A DNA stretch of 64,000 nt. Origin: a candidate division WOR-3 bacterium (GTDB lineage: Bacteria; Hydrothermota; Hydrothermia; Hydrothermales; JAJRUZ01). The DNA is taken from contig JBDRZP010000004.1 of NCBI GenBank assembly GCA_039804025.1, forward strand, positions 1-64,000, given 5' to 3'. A model generated the notes under the pieces. The model ran no database searches. It was not told the origin of the DNA and was given only the letters and a program-made list of their open reading frames with translations. The stretch's first letter is position 1. Each line of letters begins with the position of its first letter. Position numbers and translations under genes: made by a program. Shown here in pieces: positions 23,801 to 29,605 of the stretch.

Positions 23801-24508
23801 GAGATGTTTGGTGAATTTTACTTTGGAATTAGGGATTTTTCTGTTAAAGATTCATATTACTTTTATATTAAAAGTAATAATAAAATTTATAAATTAAAAA
23901 TTAAGAGGAATTCTCCTGAAGATTCAATTAAGGTTGATATTACACCAATAAGAATAAAGGTAAATGAAAAGGGAATAATATGGATAAGTTCTGATAATGG
24001 AATTATTGCATCATACTCTCCATTTAAAGAAAAGATATTTGAGCAAAATCTTAATTCTCAAATTTTCTCCTTTTATATAAAAAGTAGATATCTTTTCGTA
24101 AATGAAAAACCTTTCGAACTTCCAAATTACTATTTAACACTATATACCTACGATATGGGAATTCCTAAATTTCTTGAAGTTTTCTCAAAAAGTAAAAATG
24201 AAGATGAAATTAAAATAGGTGAAATTATTCCTTTCCCATCCCCTTATAATCCTAAAAAAGGATTTTTAAATATAAGTTTTTATCTTTCAACTGATTGTGA
24301 AGGTGAAGCTCTAATCTATACTCTATCAGAAAAACTTGTTAGAAGAATAAAATTTTTCGGAAGAAGAGGAGAAAATAATATAATGTGGGATGGAAAAAAT
24401 GAAGCAGGAATTGATGTTAGAAGTGGTATATATGTTATCTTTATTAGGGTTAAAAATGGAATATTTAAAGAAGAAAAATATACTAAATTTCTTGTTATAA
24501 ACAAATGA
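11825..24508 (+). CDS. Giant surface protein: alpha/beta-hydrolase (lipase) head and many Ig-like domains
   Basis: 4227 residues. After a short signal peptide comes a PGAP1/lipase-like alpha/beta-hydrolase domain (about 20-460) with oxyanion segment LFVHGAAGSS and nucleophile elbow AHSMGG (Ser162). From about 740 there are many Ig-like domains starting with T/K-P-P and containing D-x-x-G/S-N turns. A Pro/Glu/Gly linker sits near 2114-2135 and a FlgD-like domain near 2580-2660. Ig domains 2844-3760 form a five-domain superrepeat present twice. A propeller-like part (~3860-4125) precedes a C-terminal FlgD/T9SS-type domain (MWDGKNEAG...SGIYVIFIRV). Expected location: cell surface or secreted. 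It is coupled to both neighbours by 4-bp overlaps. The substrate is unknown; the hydrolase triad beyond Ser162 was not fixed. Confidence 0.85.
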   Translation: MRKILIYIFSLSFLYTEPYKPYPILFVHGAAGSSKDWGVKIYKLPDNPRPDTIIKDSIIPGHTFKFFLNEMTPYCIVWDAIDKTYTKPGDTFPILYPNKSFLEVINFADPIGSVDPDSGNYPEPYKGCGDELSHRIQEVLKEYYGNNWQDNPNAKVIIIAHSMGGVATREALKEKPELIPHVSKIITLNTPHLGTINANLGMRDWMLLTFFVWHPIVPPLKVFVEKIIPDNLRLPDWLANSIKIDLQKHSIIIGGKFVLTLHGDKIAEIIIEHLPSFVYEIPYLGEFFTAFALFEGIGAPLIIEMWRKMKITNGAIPDLAEGSTFIRNLGTYGAGKIPFVSVMGRGFYDDDKYLFKKSKLAVTPSDIGKGLNRGIGLPLTAFYWIKSIFEPKPFLEWAIKSTISEVMWEWWNSDSDFWVRWGCQSVNHVSTEFNAEEIQLWGMFHGRITREPNIILKALEDRPFIDSVILIQKIKDSTGNIIKIDTLFLSENKIDTIIADLKNTKFRIEGVLKNVYFLAQTDFNLLINGLGSRFKYPDNLGYQNRRFFDTTSLNNFLGAGMNLVQIKAKNIVGEEFTRNYKLWVVPAGWFCMQENPEYRKVLPTINTEDTFKIRLIKLGTSDSLERIAWDTLKINFVRLIKDTSGNYTPNPIDTSLILIPKNYYNYQDVEGNDIECSQNRNYLTCPGKRLLLPFTNLKQIIQEKFPDISPDTFEGVINIFYKVNDYYKTFKSFFQFYVDKKPPEIKIIGPKGSFSINRDTTLPVIIKAKDNLQSECMTPDSLLIEIKDKNNNMIYKKKFDTPGFYYYGDLFFHNIPKYIFQNLNDGIYRIFVKITDRAGNFDTLTKKFKVDNTPPEVILVEKMDSILNTKKNFLGIKFKVNEWAKAKLILFKNNEIKYEKEINALRENYYEPQPMNNDFEFVNSFVIMKNEIIEDGIYTAKLEVRDSAGNVITLNTNDLTGNAYLRIDRKPPEMKDIYIQPLVVDDNDNLNLYFKVSQKKDDNDNKKGAKVNVYIDEDSINTFILKPEDDTLNIQTYFRINSSLTDGKHNINLIARDPFGNEKRSSLIFFKKTYGTEITFPDRDTLKRGTVVIKGRASDPDIFDEIPFKNFEIYWTRIINAQVNPENIDTTIWKKNFIKVREDLRRENELLNYGFKEVIENGILATFDIQNIFRDDRKPQPLTLPRIKILLISRSEKDGIKLSAFDTTTMYISNEIAQNPDIDIYLSVKKIREREEEVSPLSNDTLILNLTKGDTLLAKYSLKNVPSNIYFQVLSKSGDILKSEMDADIYPINGIPSLLDKNGFYLFSDNPDEINICYRGDSTQFGGLEIKAEKIFDIDSVSVDSGFVVSSYMNTVNIMAIKSFERNQQIKIKGRGPFKISNSYSKIYLGKNKLLTEGNIYVGSKLHKWDGKIFPSNTIVPPGIYRIKFIAYGKDGSGYAEKERFVKVKSKFEIDTIYVEPKEITLYDPNVSKVSLYFKCNMDLKADIFVVDSYGKVIDTVCLDKKFYGRTITHSVLWNAYKSPIIVSGNYCFKLKLKALMSDRDTLCYSPYFSVINVPVEYDTTSIYIPDKYAEGNGFLNGEKIYDAKPEYLFNLKANGILYNRVPYTLTITRKSKKLPLELIWKTEYFTKTKKFLPREFKYICSISKGGSWVPDSLGSYKIIGLNQDSTKIDSFQLTLSKGLLCVFNTLNILNNCNDTPPCEEGLYFAQVIESVNCGSKKCYRATAKYRFNSLNVVKLKIYKEKYPIGFIIYDSLLSNLTDSSKIILIDTGAIYKDYSNFFPSSDSKRYFSSIPKYPKAEPFTDVNELTYFNPYTKDSVTLSNLGSVSLSWDILKIKGDTYAIVILNNINNNKLDTLIKVRKIKKYDIYVFTELNNTNKIIHLSNKIPCKVLLNISNKPVNTWRVRFIVKYKNQKIDSLKSKIIKISNEISDTSLINPSQFITLITRSSNFFRELQFKMKSIPEFVEMKRISGMLSQGNKEDTIYLDQLGWNGSDVLVNYNYTLNPGARNSIKDTFLEIPNKGRAVILKLKSNSFYSNWNSNMDSLLTNGELFTKKPLTFENIFPDYGYVSGALISQKYKENFRKNIPQRLKKKPTQMFHFDSCGTQGMFNEPPEEEPGVPPGHGGGRINPPPVDTCIVSNPDLDIQNYVAQIFYINKKTHHDLVIGENSFKKHGKGNGAMDSLRPLIKLTYHPREFIPLRGKLKQYQKYKIYISRENKIYPQHDSIRSRPLNKDTLFGFIECSEIGEKIKVLLYEYDNSGDLKLIRYREFQIGDLFDPQDNNFLTAKSPYARAVIQFSKNSFNFKTLTGICPIYPDSIYLEGDEPYIGGNFGPIFFLKPRGAKFYHPNKPTLYYYFTPEEITKYNIDLNNIKIYAIKENGALIPLNTTIHQEEGKITLSVMADSFPGDSSPYFVALDRRETKDGRIIITRERIHNDTIKISGKYIPYRSEKGGNVIFLGYSQKIKNIYNLLYNRINRKFYISKSSNIGTKDGNFTLKIPLDKLLENRYEDTIYYYIIPCDTIPPLREKSDTLIRDDSFILRGIRKYFLNFPVASGKIEIGIPSITILPPLNPSTGIEIGKLKFFLNKKGKIFYTLYNLNGDIIEHFEFNVLPYDTITVIWDGKINNLPAEEGEYIYTLKGLSENGRYSDVKTGYWQVKWNYYAVILSPEEGERFIPGNNINLRAKVIGFNKPLKWEMITQKTRIIGIQEDTLTSINFTIPDTIFERIIFKATPLPEGSPDYTSIYPLIYNYLVAINVDTPKVIKNQRTYISSKTKISFKTIPEDNSPKPAERYKIYYKINENPYKLYENPFTINGEDGKYHISYYLVSNRGITSGEKDLYLDNSPPISQLIPPVPFINKEESIIFKDGKIQIKALDPIGVKKILYRIGSEEIVPNWKIYKGPFEIKKRNFTVEFFSVDSLSNKENVKAINFIKDTIPPSISILIKKPSWNNRNISTKTPISILSIDEDAGVLNVFYSIDDSINYSPYNKEFFLQGEEGIHRIYVKSEDKLGNVIKINKSLYLDKTPPKANIFILGTHLDSILGPLSRIGFEILPDSTPSYVIYKLDENEPETYTDPFIPPLINGLHQIKYYAEDSVLNRGGLKFFKFYVDAQKPEITILFHPFSIFKNSIFYIGDSFKIIIKTNDEFTGIDSSIFKIDDISRIRFIDSLEYRLRGSGFHKLKVLSYDRVVNKKDTSINIFIDSYPPTIKLKIGNPQYISDKIYISSITPCSLKAKDNETYVKNITYKINSDSFIINASSCKFNLQGKDGIYLIKYYSKDTFNNKSFTETEFLYLDNTPPSLSLEIPSPFIRKNDTIYYKTGFFSIFASDTGSGLKNIYYIINPRETIEWMEYTGPFNVELNKFILGIKAADNLSNMSAPKYYIIVKDNKPPKGEFLIGKPRWHNNISNKTLISINFKDSLSGVDTVFYSIDDSLNFSIYTESFNIQEEGRHKVYAKAKDKLGNISGLIKRSLYVDNTPPKCSLVIEGPHKDTIFGKKTFISFIISEDSTFSFVKYKFDDDTFNLYTKPFNPILSHGHHFLSYFAQDSVLNISEITTIKFFEDTIPPIITFKVDSPFYIFEGTTFISDSSKIHIYALDKNAGVESSFVYEPINTFFTDSIIFKGNILQSGENTIQVISKDFVKNERDSSFYVFLDDNPPQVFYKIGEPKRRVGDTIQVLPWTPETLFVEDKESGERGIFYQIKTRGNTISGFVENYFFIPPLSSPGFYTVKFSGVDNVLNKSDTMKIFIRVIEPLPSIVKITFPYDSLIVNRNFSVRGYAYRLSKWRLMYGIGIEPSNYILLKEKNYEVFDSLTILDTFPSIFLNDGIYTLKLEGITWWGDTNFHKRILYKGKFRKFLKTDVPYAGDIDGNKEILYYVERASPVTRDTFQIRKYIITDSFNLVREDTILAPSMKPCDISFFPDDKVYILSNLETSLEGSVIKYKNGIKNVYRLSPKPLRCEPMGNKLTILMHNEIDFEHFLILDTSNLQGEMFGEFYFGIRDFSVKDSYYFYIKSNNKIYKLKIKRNSPEDSIKVDITPIRIKVNEKGIIWISSDNGIIASYSPFKEKIFEQNLNSQIFSFYIKSRYLFVNEKPFELPNYYLTLYTYDMGIPKFLEVFSKSKNEDEIKIGEIIPFPSPYNPKKGFLNISFYLSTDCEGEALIYTLSEKLVRRIKFFGRRGENNIMWDGKNEAGIDVRSGIYVIFIRVKNGIFKEEKYTKFLVINK
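20356..23090 (+). repeat. Five-Ig superrepeat, two copies inside the giant gene
   Basis: Ig-like units start near 20356 (A), 20641 (B), 20901 (C), 21170 (D) and 21446 (E), and again near 21721 (A'), 22000 (B'), 22264 (C'), 22530 (D') and 22798 (E'). The same order of signatures recurs: PF, KPSW/KPRW with YSIDDS, GTHLD/GPHKD, D-type and IGNPQ/IGEPK. The period is about 1.36 kb, so a block of five domains was duplicated as a unit. Confidence 0.75.
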
Positions 24509-25329
24509 ATATATTTTTAATTCTTTTGTTCCTCAATATAGGAGGAATTGGGTATGATATTTTTGAACTTGCAGGTTCTGCAAGAGCAAAAGGAATGGGT
24601 GATGCTTTCCTCTCAATAAGTGATGACCCTTCCCTTATTTTTTATAATCCAGCTGGACTTTTATCAATAAATAAAATAAAAATTCTTTATATGCATTCTG
24701 AACTATCCTTTGATTCCTACTTTGATAACATATCAGTTTCAAGAAAAGGAATTGGTATTGCATACCTTAGACTTTTTTCAAGTGATATACCCATAATTAT
24801 TTCAAAAGATACAAATATAATTGATAGCACAAATATTTATATAGAAAAAACTAAATACATATCACATGCTTTTTACCTTTCAACAGGATTTTCTTTAAAA
24901 ATCATTAATTTTGGTATATCAGCAAAATTTATTGAAAATAAAACAAAATTTTTTTACGAAAAGAAATTTTTATACGATATAGGAACTTTTAAAAATATTA
25001 AAAAAATTAATTTTGCCTTTGTTTTAAGAGACATAGAATTTGAAAAAAATAAGATGTCATTTATTGAAGGAGGACTTTCTCTATTTCCTTTTGATGACCT
25101 TTTAATATCATTTACAGTTCAGAGAATTTTTGAGAAAGATATATTCAGTATAAAAGGTGGAATTGAATTTAAATTCTCCGATTACCTCCTTTTAAGGGCA
25201 GGTTTAAATGAGGATGAATTTTCATTAGGAACTGGTTTTTTTAAAAATTTTATGGAGGTGGATTATGCCTTTATTATACATTCTGAATTACCTTCTTCTC
25301 ACAGAATATCCATTCAATTTTCCTTTTAA
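24505..25329 (+). CDS. PorV/UPF0164-like outer-membrane beta-barrel protein
   Basis: 274 residues with a signal peptide and then GSARAKGMGDAFLSISDDPS and YNPAGL, the hallmark N-terminal motif of the PorV/PorQ/UPF0164 barrel family. The rest is a series of amphipathic strands ending in a barrel-like C-terminus (ISIQFSF). In Bacteroidota PorV shuttles T9SS substrates from the translocon to the attachment machinery. Here it is coupled by a 4-bp overlap to the giant protein, which has a T9SS-like C-terminal domain, so a dedicated secretion or anchoring role is inferred. Confidence 0.75.
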   Translation: MNIFLILLFLNIGGIGYDIFELAGSARAKGMGDAFLSISDDPSLIFYNPAGLLSINKIKILYMHSELSFDSYFDNISVSRKGIGIAYLRLFSSDIPIIISKDTNIIDSTNIYIEKTKYISHAFYLSTGFSLKIINFGISAKFIENKTKFFYEKKFLYDIGTFKNIKKINFAFVLRDIEFEKNKMSFIEGGLSLFPFDDLLISFTVQRIFEKDIFSIKGGIEFKFSDYLLLRAGLNEDEFSLGTGFFKNFMEVDYAFIIHSELPSSHRISIQFSF

Positions 25330-26017
25330 GGAAATAGAAATTGAATTTAGTGGTGAAAGGATACTTGCACTAAAAGATGAAATAATTATTTATTCTGATA
25401 AAGAATCAAAAATTTATTTTCTTAAGGAAAATGGAGAAATAGATTTTATAATCTTAATATTTGGATTTGAAAAAGGTAAAACAAGAGAAGTTAAAGATTT
25501 AACAACTGATGGAAATGATCTTTTCATACTTGGTGAAGATAAAATAATTATATATAACATACACGGTGAATTAATTAAAGAATTTAAAATAGATGAAATT
25601 AATCCATCAATGATAAGAACACATTTTTCCTTTGGAATTTTTGTTCTTGACAAAAATCAAAACAAAATAACACGATATAACATTGAAGGAATAAAAGAAG
25701 AATCATTTATAATGGAAATATACGATAAAGAGATAACAGATTTTGAAATAGAAAATGGTTTTATCTATGTTTTTTATGAGGATGGGAGCCTTTTTAAATA
25801 TACCCTTTACGGAAATAAAAATAATGAGGTTAAAATTGAAAAAGGGGAAAAATTTAAAATTAAAGATGACCTTATTTTCCTTCTTTCAGATGATAAAATA
25901 AAAATTCTAAAAGATTATAATATTGAGGGCACTATTGAAATGAAAGTAAAGGATTTTTTTATTCAAAGGGAAGTCTTATACATTCTATCTGATAGAATCT
26001 ACCTTATTAAGTTATGA
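25265..26017 (+). CDS. Exported propeller-like protein
   Basis: 250 residues. The start lies 65 bp inside the PorV-like gene and is supported by a strong ribosome site (GGAGGTG) 6 bp before the ATG and by a signal-like N-terminus. The chain consists of short repeating strands with I-L-x-D/E-D-K-I-I-I-Y patterns, as in NHL/6-bladed propellers. No catalytic motif is seen. Similar propeller proteins accompany PorV-type genes in FCB bacteria, but I cannot name a function. Confidence 0.65.
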   Translation: MPLLYILNYLLLTEYPFNFPFKEIEIEFSGERILALKDEIIIYSDKESKIYFLKENGEIDFIILIFGFEKGKTREVKDLTTDGNDLFILGEDKIIIYNIHGELIKEFKIDEINPSMIRTHFSFGIFVLDKNQNKITRYNIEGIKEESFIMEIYDKEITDFEIENGFIYVFYEDGSLFKYTLYGNKNNEVKIEKGEKFKIKDDLIFLLSDDKIKILKDYNIEGTIEMKVKDFFIQREVLYILSDRIYLIKL

Positions 26018-28299
26018 AAATTTTATTTATTTTTTTATTCTTAAAGGAATCAATTGATATTCATGGAGCAAAAGGAATATTCTATGAATCAAAAAATTAT
26101 TTTGGAAATTATCCAAAGGGTTTTTACCCCTATTTCTTAAGACAGGAATATATGAATATTAAAATAAATGGAAAACTTAAATGGCAAACAGAAATAGAAG
26201 GTGATATAACACAAAATTCAAATCCACTAAAACCTAACCATATATTTTTCTCTTTAAAAAACCCTTTTTCAATTTTTACTCTCGGAGAGCAGAATATGTT
26301 TTTAGAAAGTAATTCCCTTTTACTTTCTAATATATATTCTGAAGGAATAAAAGGAAAAATAAATTTTGAAAATTTAAAGGGTGAATTTTTATATTCAAGA
26401 AAAAAGGGGGAAACTCAATACAAAAGATTTAGAGGAAATAATAGCCAGGGTCCATTCCACCTTGATAATCCACCTATTGTTCCTGAAAGTGAAAAAATAA
26501 AATTAATTAAAAATGGAAATTACACACAACTAAAAAGGGGAATTGATTATGAAATTGATTATTCAACAGGTGATATAAATTTCATAAACAGAATAATTAA
26601 AGAGGATGAAATAATAGAAGTAACATATGAGACACAAGAAGAATTATTTAAAGAAATTTATGGGATAAGTTCAAATATTTATTTTATAGGATATTCAGAA
26701 GTAAACTTAAGAGGAAAGGGAATAAAAGAAGGAAATATGGGACTTAATTTTTTTATTCCCCTTCTTAAATACGGAAACATAACCATTCTTTCTGCCTTTG
26801 ATAAATATACAAATAAATTAGGAGCATATGGAGCAAAGGGAAAATTTAATTTTAAAGAGATTAAAATAAACGGATATTCAAATAAATACTTTAACTTCTA
26901 TAAACCTATTGAAGAACCTTACATAACAAAGGGAGGAATAACAAATTCAGTTGATATTTCATATAAATCTTTATATTACACAAGATATGAATTTATAAAT
27001 GAAAAGCGAAATGAAAAAAACTATAAAACAGGTATAAGTTTAAATACAATTTCCTACAGCTTCTCAGAAAACTATCTCAAAGATATAACAGAACAGAATT
27101 CTTCCCTTAATAATTTTGCAATAAATAAAAAAATAAAAAATACTGAATTCAAAACAGAATATATCTTTGGAAAGGAAAAAATAAAGGGGATTATTGAAGA
27201 AAAAAGTTCTGTAAATATTTTAAAAATAAAAATAAATTCAAATTTCTCAAATTTTTATCTTGATGGTGAAAATAATTTTAAATTATCAAGTAATTATAAA
27301 GAAGAAAATACAAAGATTAATTTGAGCTTCTATGATAAGAAAATTAATCTCTATACAAAAGGAGAATACTTTATAAATTCAAAGATTAAGGGAATTTTAT
27401 TAATTACGTCAGGATACAAGATAAAATTATCAAACTCTCTTGAAACAACTGGAAACATAAAAAGAGAATATAAAACTTTATCGGAAAATAATTCAAGGGG
27501 AAGCATCACAGATATATCAAAAAGATTCACATTTTCAATAAAAAGAAATAGTTTTTCAACTTTTGTTAACCTTAAAGAAGCAAAGGGAAATAATTTTTAC
27601 TTTAATTATATAAACTACGGTGGAATAATGAATGTTATTCTTTTTAAAAATATTTTGACCATTTATTCTCTTTCTTTAGGAAAATCAAAAAATATAAAGG
27701 ATAAAAAAGATAATTTAATTGTTTCCAAAAGTATAAAAAATTTTCTCTTATCTTATGAATATTATCTTGCACTAAAAGAAGGAAAAAATTATTTTGACAC
27801 CCTCAAAGTAAGCTCTAAATTAAAATATAATAAATTTTCATTAAATTATTCAGGAATAAAAAAGAGTTTTAAGATTTTTCTTATCAATTCAGATTCTCTT
27901 TCAAAAAGGGAAAATTACTTTATTAATATGAAAACTAAATCTATAAATTTAACATTTTCAAAAGATTTATTGGAGGGTATAAGTATGATAAGCGGAATAA
28001 ATTTATCAGAAAAAATAGGTTATAACACCTATCTTTCAGATAACTTTCTGAAATTCAAAACAATATACCCTTTGATAGGTGCAATGGGAAAAATAAAAGA
28101 TTACCTTACAGTAAAAGGGAAAATAGGGATTGAAAATTCCATTACAAGAAATATAAATTACGGAAGAAAAGAAACAGAGATAATATTTTCAAGTATTTAT
28201 AAAATTTTAAATCTATCTCTATACCTTAAATATACAAAATTTTTAGTCCCTGAATACGGGGATTTTAAATTCTCCTTTAATGGAGAAATAAAATTTTAA
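26014..28299 (+). CDS. Outer-membrane beta-barrel protein with SprA-like motif
   Basis: 761 residues, signal peptide, then almost entirely amphipathic beta strands rich in Lys, Asn, Tyr and Phe. The segment RGIDYEIDYSTGDINFINRI followed by DEIIEVTYE (about 185-210) matches the recurring motif of SprA/Sov-like barrels, the outer-membrane pore of T9SS. SprA itself is about three times longer, so this would be a small relative or only a shared module. It overlaps the upstream gene by 4 bp. Together with the PorV-like gene it suggests an outer-membrane export unit for the giant protein. An ordinary barrel with a convergent motif is the alternative. Confidence 0.6.
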   Translation: MKILFIFLFLKESIDIHGAKGIFYESKNYFGNYPKGFYPYFLRQEYMNIKINGKLKWQTEIEGDITQNSNPLKPNHIFFSLKNPFSIFTLGEQNMFLESNSLLLSNIYSEGIKGKINFENLKGEFLYSRKKGETQYKRFRGNNSQGPFHLDNPPIVPESEKIKLIKNGNYTQLKRGIDYEIDYSTGDINFINRIIKEDEIIEVTYETQEELFKEIYGISSNIYFIGYSEVNLRGKGIKEGNMGLNFFIPLLKYGNITILSAFDKYTNKLGAYGAKGKFNFKEIKINGYSNKYFNFYKPIEEPYITKGGITNSVDISYKSLYYTRYEFINEKRNEKNYKTGISLNTISYSFSENYLKDITEQNSSLNNFAINKKIKNTEFKTEYIFGKEKIKGIIEEKSSVNILKIKINSNFSNFYLDGENNFKLSSNYKEENTKINLSFYDKKINLYTKGEYFINSKIKGILLITSGYKIKLSNSLETTGNIKREYKTLSENNSRGSITDISKRFTFSIKRNSFSTFVNLKEAKGNNFYFNYINYGGIMNVILFKNILTIYSLSLGKSKNIKDKKDNLIVSKSIKNFLLSYEYYLALKEGKNYFDTLKVSSKLKYNKFSLNYSGIKKSFKIFLINSDSLSKRENYFINMKTKSINLTFSKDLLEGISMISGINLSEKIGYNTYLSDNFLKFKTIYPLIGAMGKIKDYLTVKGKIGIENSITRNINYGRKETEIIFSSIYKILNLSLYLKYTKFLVPEYGDFKFSFNGEIKF

Positions 28300-28309
28300 G
28301 GAGGAAAAT

Positions 28310-28909
28310 ATGTTAGCCTTATACTTTATATTTTTCCTAACACAGGAGGAAATTGAAAAAAAAATAAGAAAAAATTTTGAATGGATAAAAAATATAAATG
28401 AAATAAAAGGAAAGATTGAATTTATAACCACAAAAAAGGACACTCAGTTTATAGAACCTATGACCTTTAATTTTGAAATAAAAAGAAAAGAAAAAAATTT
28501 TGAATTTGAAATTGAAAGTAATAAAGAAAAAATTATAATGAAAGAAAATCAGATAATTTTCAAAGATAAGAGTATGCCTATTCCCACCATTAATCCACCG
28601 ATACTTGATACTCAAAGCATATTCCCAAAAGGGAAAATAGAAATTCAAGAAATAAAAGAAAGAAAAATTATTGAATTAGAGTCAATACCAAAAGATACCT
28701 TACAAGGTATTCTGAAGTGTAGATACACAATAAATACTGAGAAATGGCTGATAGAAAGTGCTGAAATTTTATCATTTATGGGCACTATATATGTATTTTT
28801 TGAATATGAGGAACTTAAAAAGAACAATTACTTTTATAAGAAAATTACATTAATTTTCCAGGAGGGAGTAAAAAGCGAAATTATATATAATATCTCTCAA
28901 GTAAAGTAA
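28310..28909 (+). CDS. LolA-like periplasmic protein
   Basis: 199 residues with a short signal segment and a strong ribosome site (GGAGGAAAAT). The layout (N-terminal helix, I-K-G-K-I-E-F strand, repeating antiparallel strands, and a middle segment with R-Y-T-I-N-T-E-K-W-L-I-E) resembles the LolA/DUF4292-type outer-membrane lipoprotein carrier fold. It is the last gene of the surface operon. A role in carrying the operon's lipoprotein is plausible, but family assignment rests on pattern only. Confidence 0.55.
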   Translation: MLALYFIFFLTQEEIEKKIRKNFEWIKNINEIKGKIEFITTKKDTQFIEPMTFNFEIKRKEKNFEFEIESNKEKIIMKENQIIFKDKSMPIPTINPPILDTQSIFPKGKIEIQEIKERKIIELESIPKDTLQGILKCRYTINTEKWLIESAEILSFMGTIYVFFEYEELKKNNYFYKKITLIFQEGVKSEIIYNISQVK

Positions 28910-28913
28910 CTTT

Positions 28914-28931
28914 AAAGGTTTATTAACCTTT
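28914..28931. terminator. Hairpin at the end of the surface operon
   Basis: AAAGGTT and AACCTTT can pair across a TATT loop, just after the stop at 28909. The T-tract afterwards is interrupted, so it is a weak intrinsic terminator. It could also serve the opposing gene that ends at 28977. Confidence 0.45.
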
Positions 28932-28976
28932 ATTCCACTTTTGTCCTTTTAATCTCAAAATTTTAATTTATACTGC

Positions 28977-29549
28977 TTATTTAATAAACTTTAAAAAGGT
29001 GAAAAGAATGGCAGTTATAACACCTATTTCACCTACCCAGAATATAAACATCCATTTTATTATATTTGAATAACTCCTTGCAATTTCAATCCTTAATCTT
29101 GAGGATTCTTCAGTTATTCTATTATCAAGTTTCAAAGTTTCTTCAGTTATTCTCTTATCAAGTTTTGTTATATCCTCTGATTTTAATTTGTTAATTTCTT
29201 CACTAATTTTTTTATCCAGTCTATTAGTTTCTTCACTAATCTTTTTATCAAGTTTATTAATTTCTTCAGTAATTTTTTTATCAAGTTTTACGGTTTCTTC
29301 ACTTATTTTTTTATCCAGTTTGTTAGTTTCTTCACTTATTTTTTTATCCAGTTTGTTAGTTTCTTCACTTATTTTTTTATCCAGTTTGTTAGTTTCTTCA
29401 GAAAGTCTCCTCTCATATTTTTCAGTTTGTAATTCAACTAATTCAATTTTTAAAGTTTCATTAGAGGCATTTAAAAGTTCAATTAATGCCTCAACTACAT
29501 CTTCACCCAATTTTTCTCTCAATAACTTTGGAATAGTTATTATTTTCAT
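28977..29549 (-). CDS. Membrane-anchored hendecad coiled-coil protein (DUF1640-like)
   Basis: 190 residues. The N-terminal part (IPKLLREKLGEDVVEALIEL) is followed by about nine 11-residue repeats of the type LDKKISEETNK and one C-terminal transmembrane helix. Eleven-residue periodicity favours a right-handed coiled-coil stalk. The overall layout resembles the DUF1640/CCDC90-like proteins found in several bacterial lineages. The gene is monocistronic. Its -10 box lies only 5 bp before the ATG, so its mRNA is probably leaderless. Function unknown. Confidence 0.7.
   Translation of the reverse strand: MKIITIPKLLREKLGEDVVEALIELLNASNETLKIELVELQTEKYERRLSEETNKLDKKISEETNKLDKKISEETNKLDKKISEETVKLDKKITEEINKLDKKISEETNRLDKKISEEINKLKSEDITKLDKRITEETLKLDNRITEESSRLRIEIARSYSNIIKWMFIFWVGEIGVITAILFTFLKFIK
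29130..29425 (-). repeat. 33-bp tandem repeats encoding the hendecads
   Basis: About nine direct repeats of 33 bp are visible, several nearly identical at DNA level (centred on ttttttatccagtttgttag on the plus strand). Such arrays are prone to copy-number change, so repeat number may vary between strains or assemblies. Confidence 0.8.
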
Positions 29550-29554
29550 ATTTA

Positions 29555-29560
29555 ATTATA
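29555..29560 (-). promoter_or_regulatory. -10 box of a probable leaderless promoter
   Basis: TATAAT on the minus strand lies 5 bp before the ATG at 29549. Transcription would start at or next to the start codon. There is no Shine-Dalgarno. Confidence 0.55.
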
Positions 29561-29605
29561 ATATTAAAAATAAAAAAATACAAATTTTTAGTAGGTTAAT
29601 TTATT

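Noticed and set aside
28337-28648. Minus-strand Phe/Tyr-rich ORF
   Set aside because: Low-complexity antisense of the LolA-like gene with no start signal.
29130-29425. CRISPR-like array
   Set aside because: Repeats are contiguous 33-bp coding units without unique spacers; no cas genes are present.
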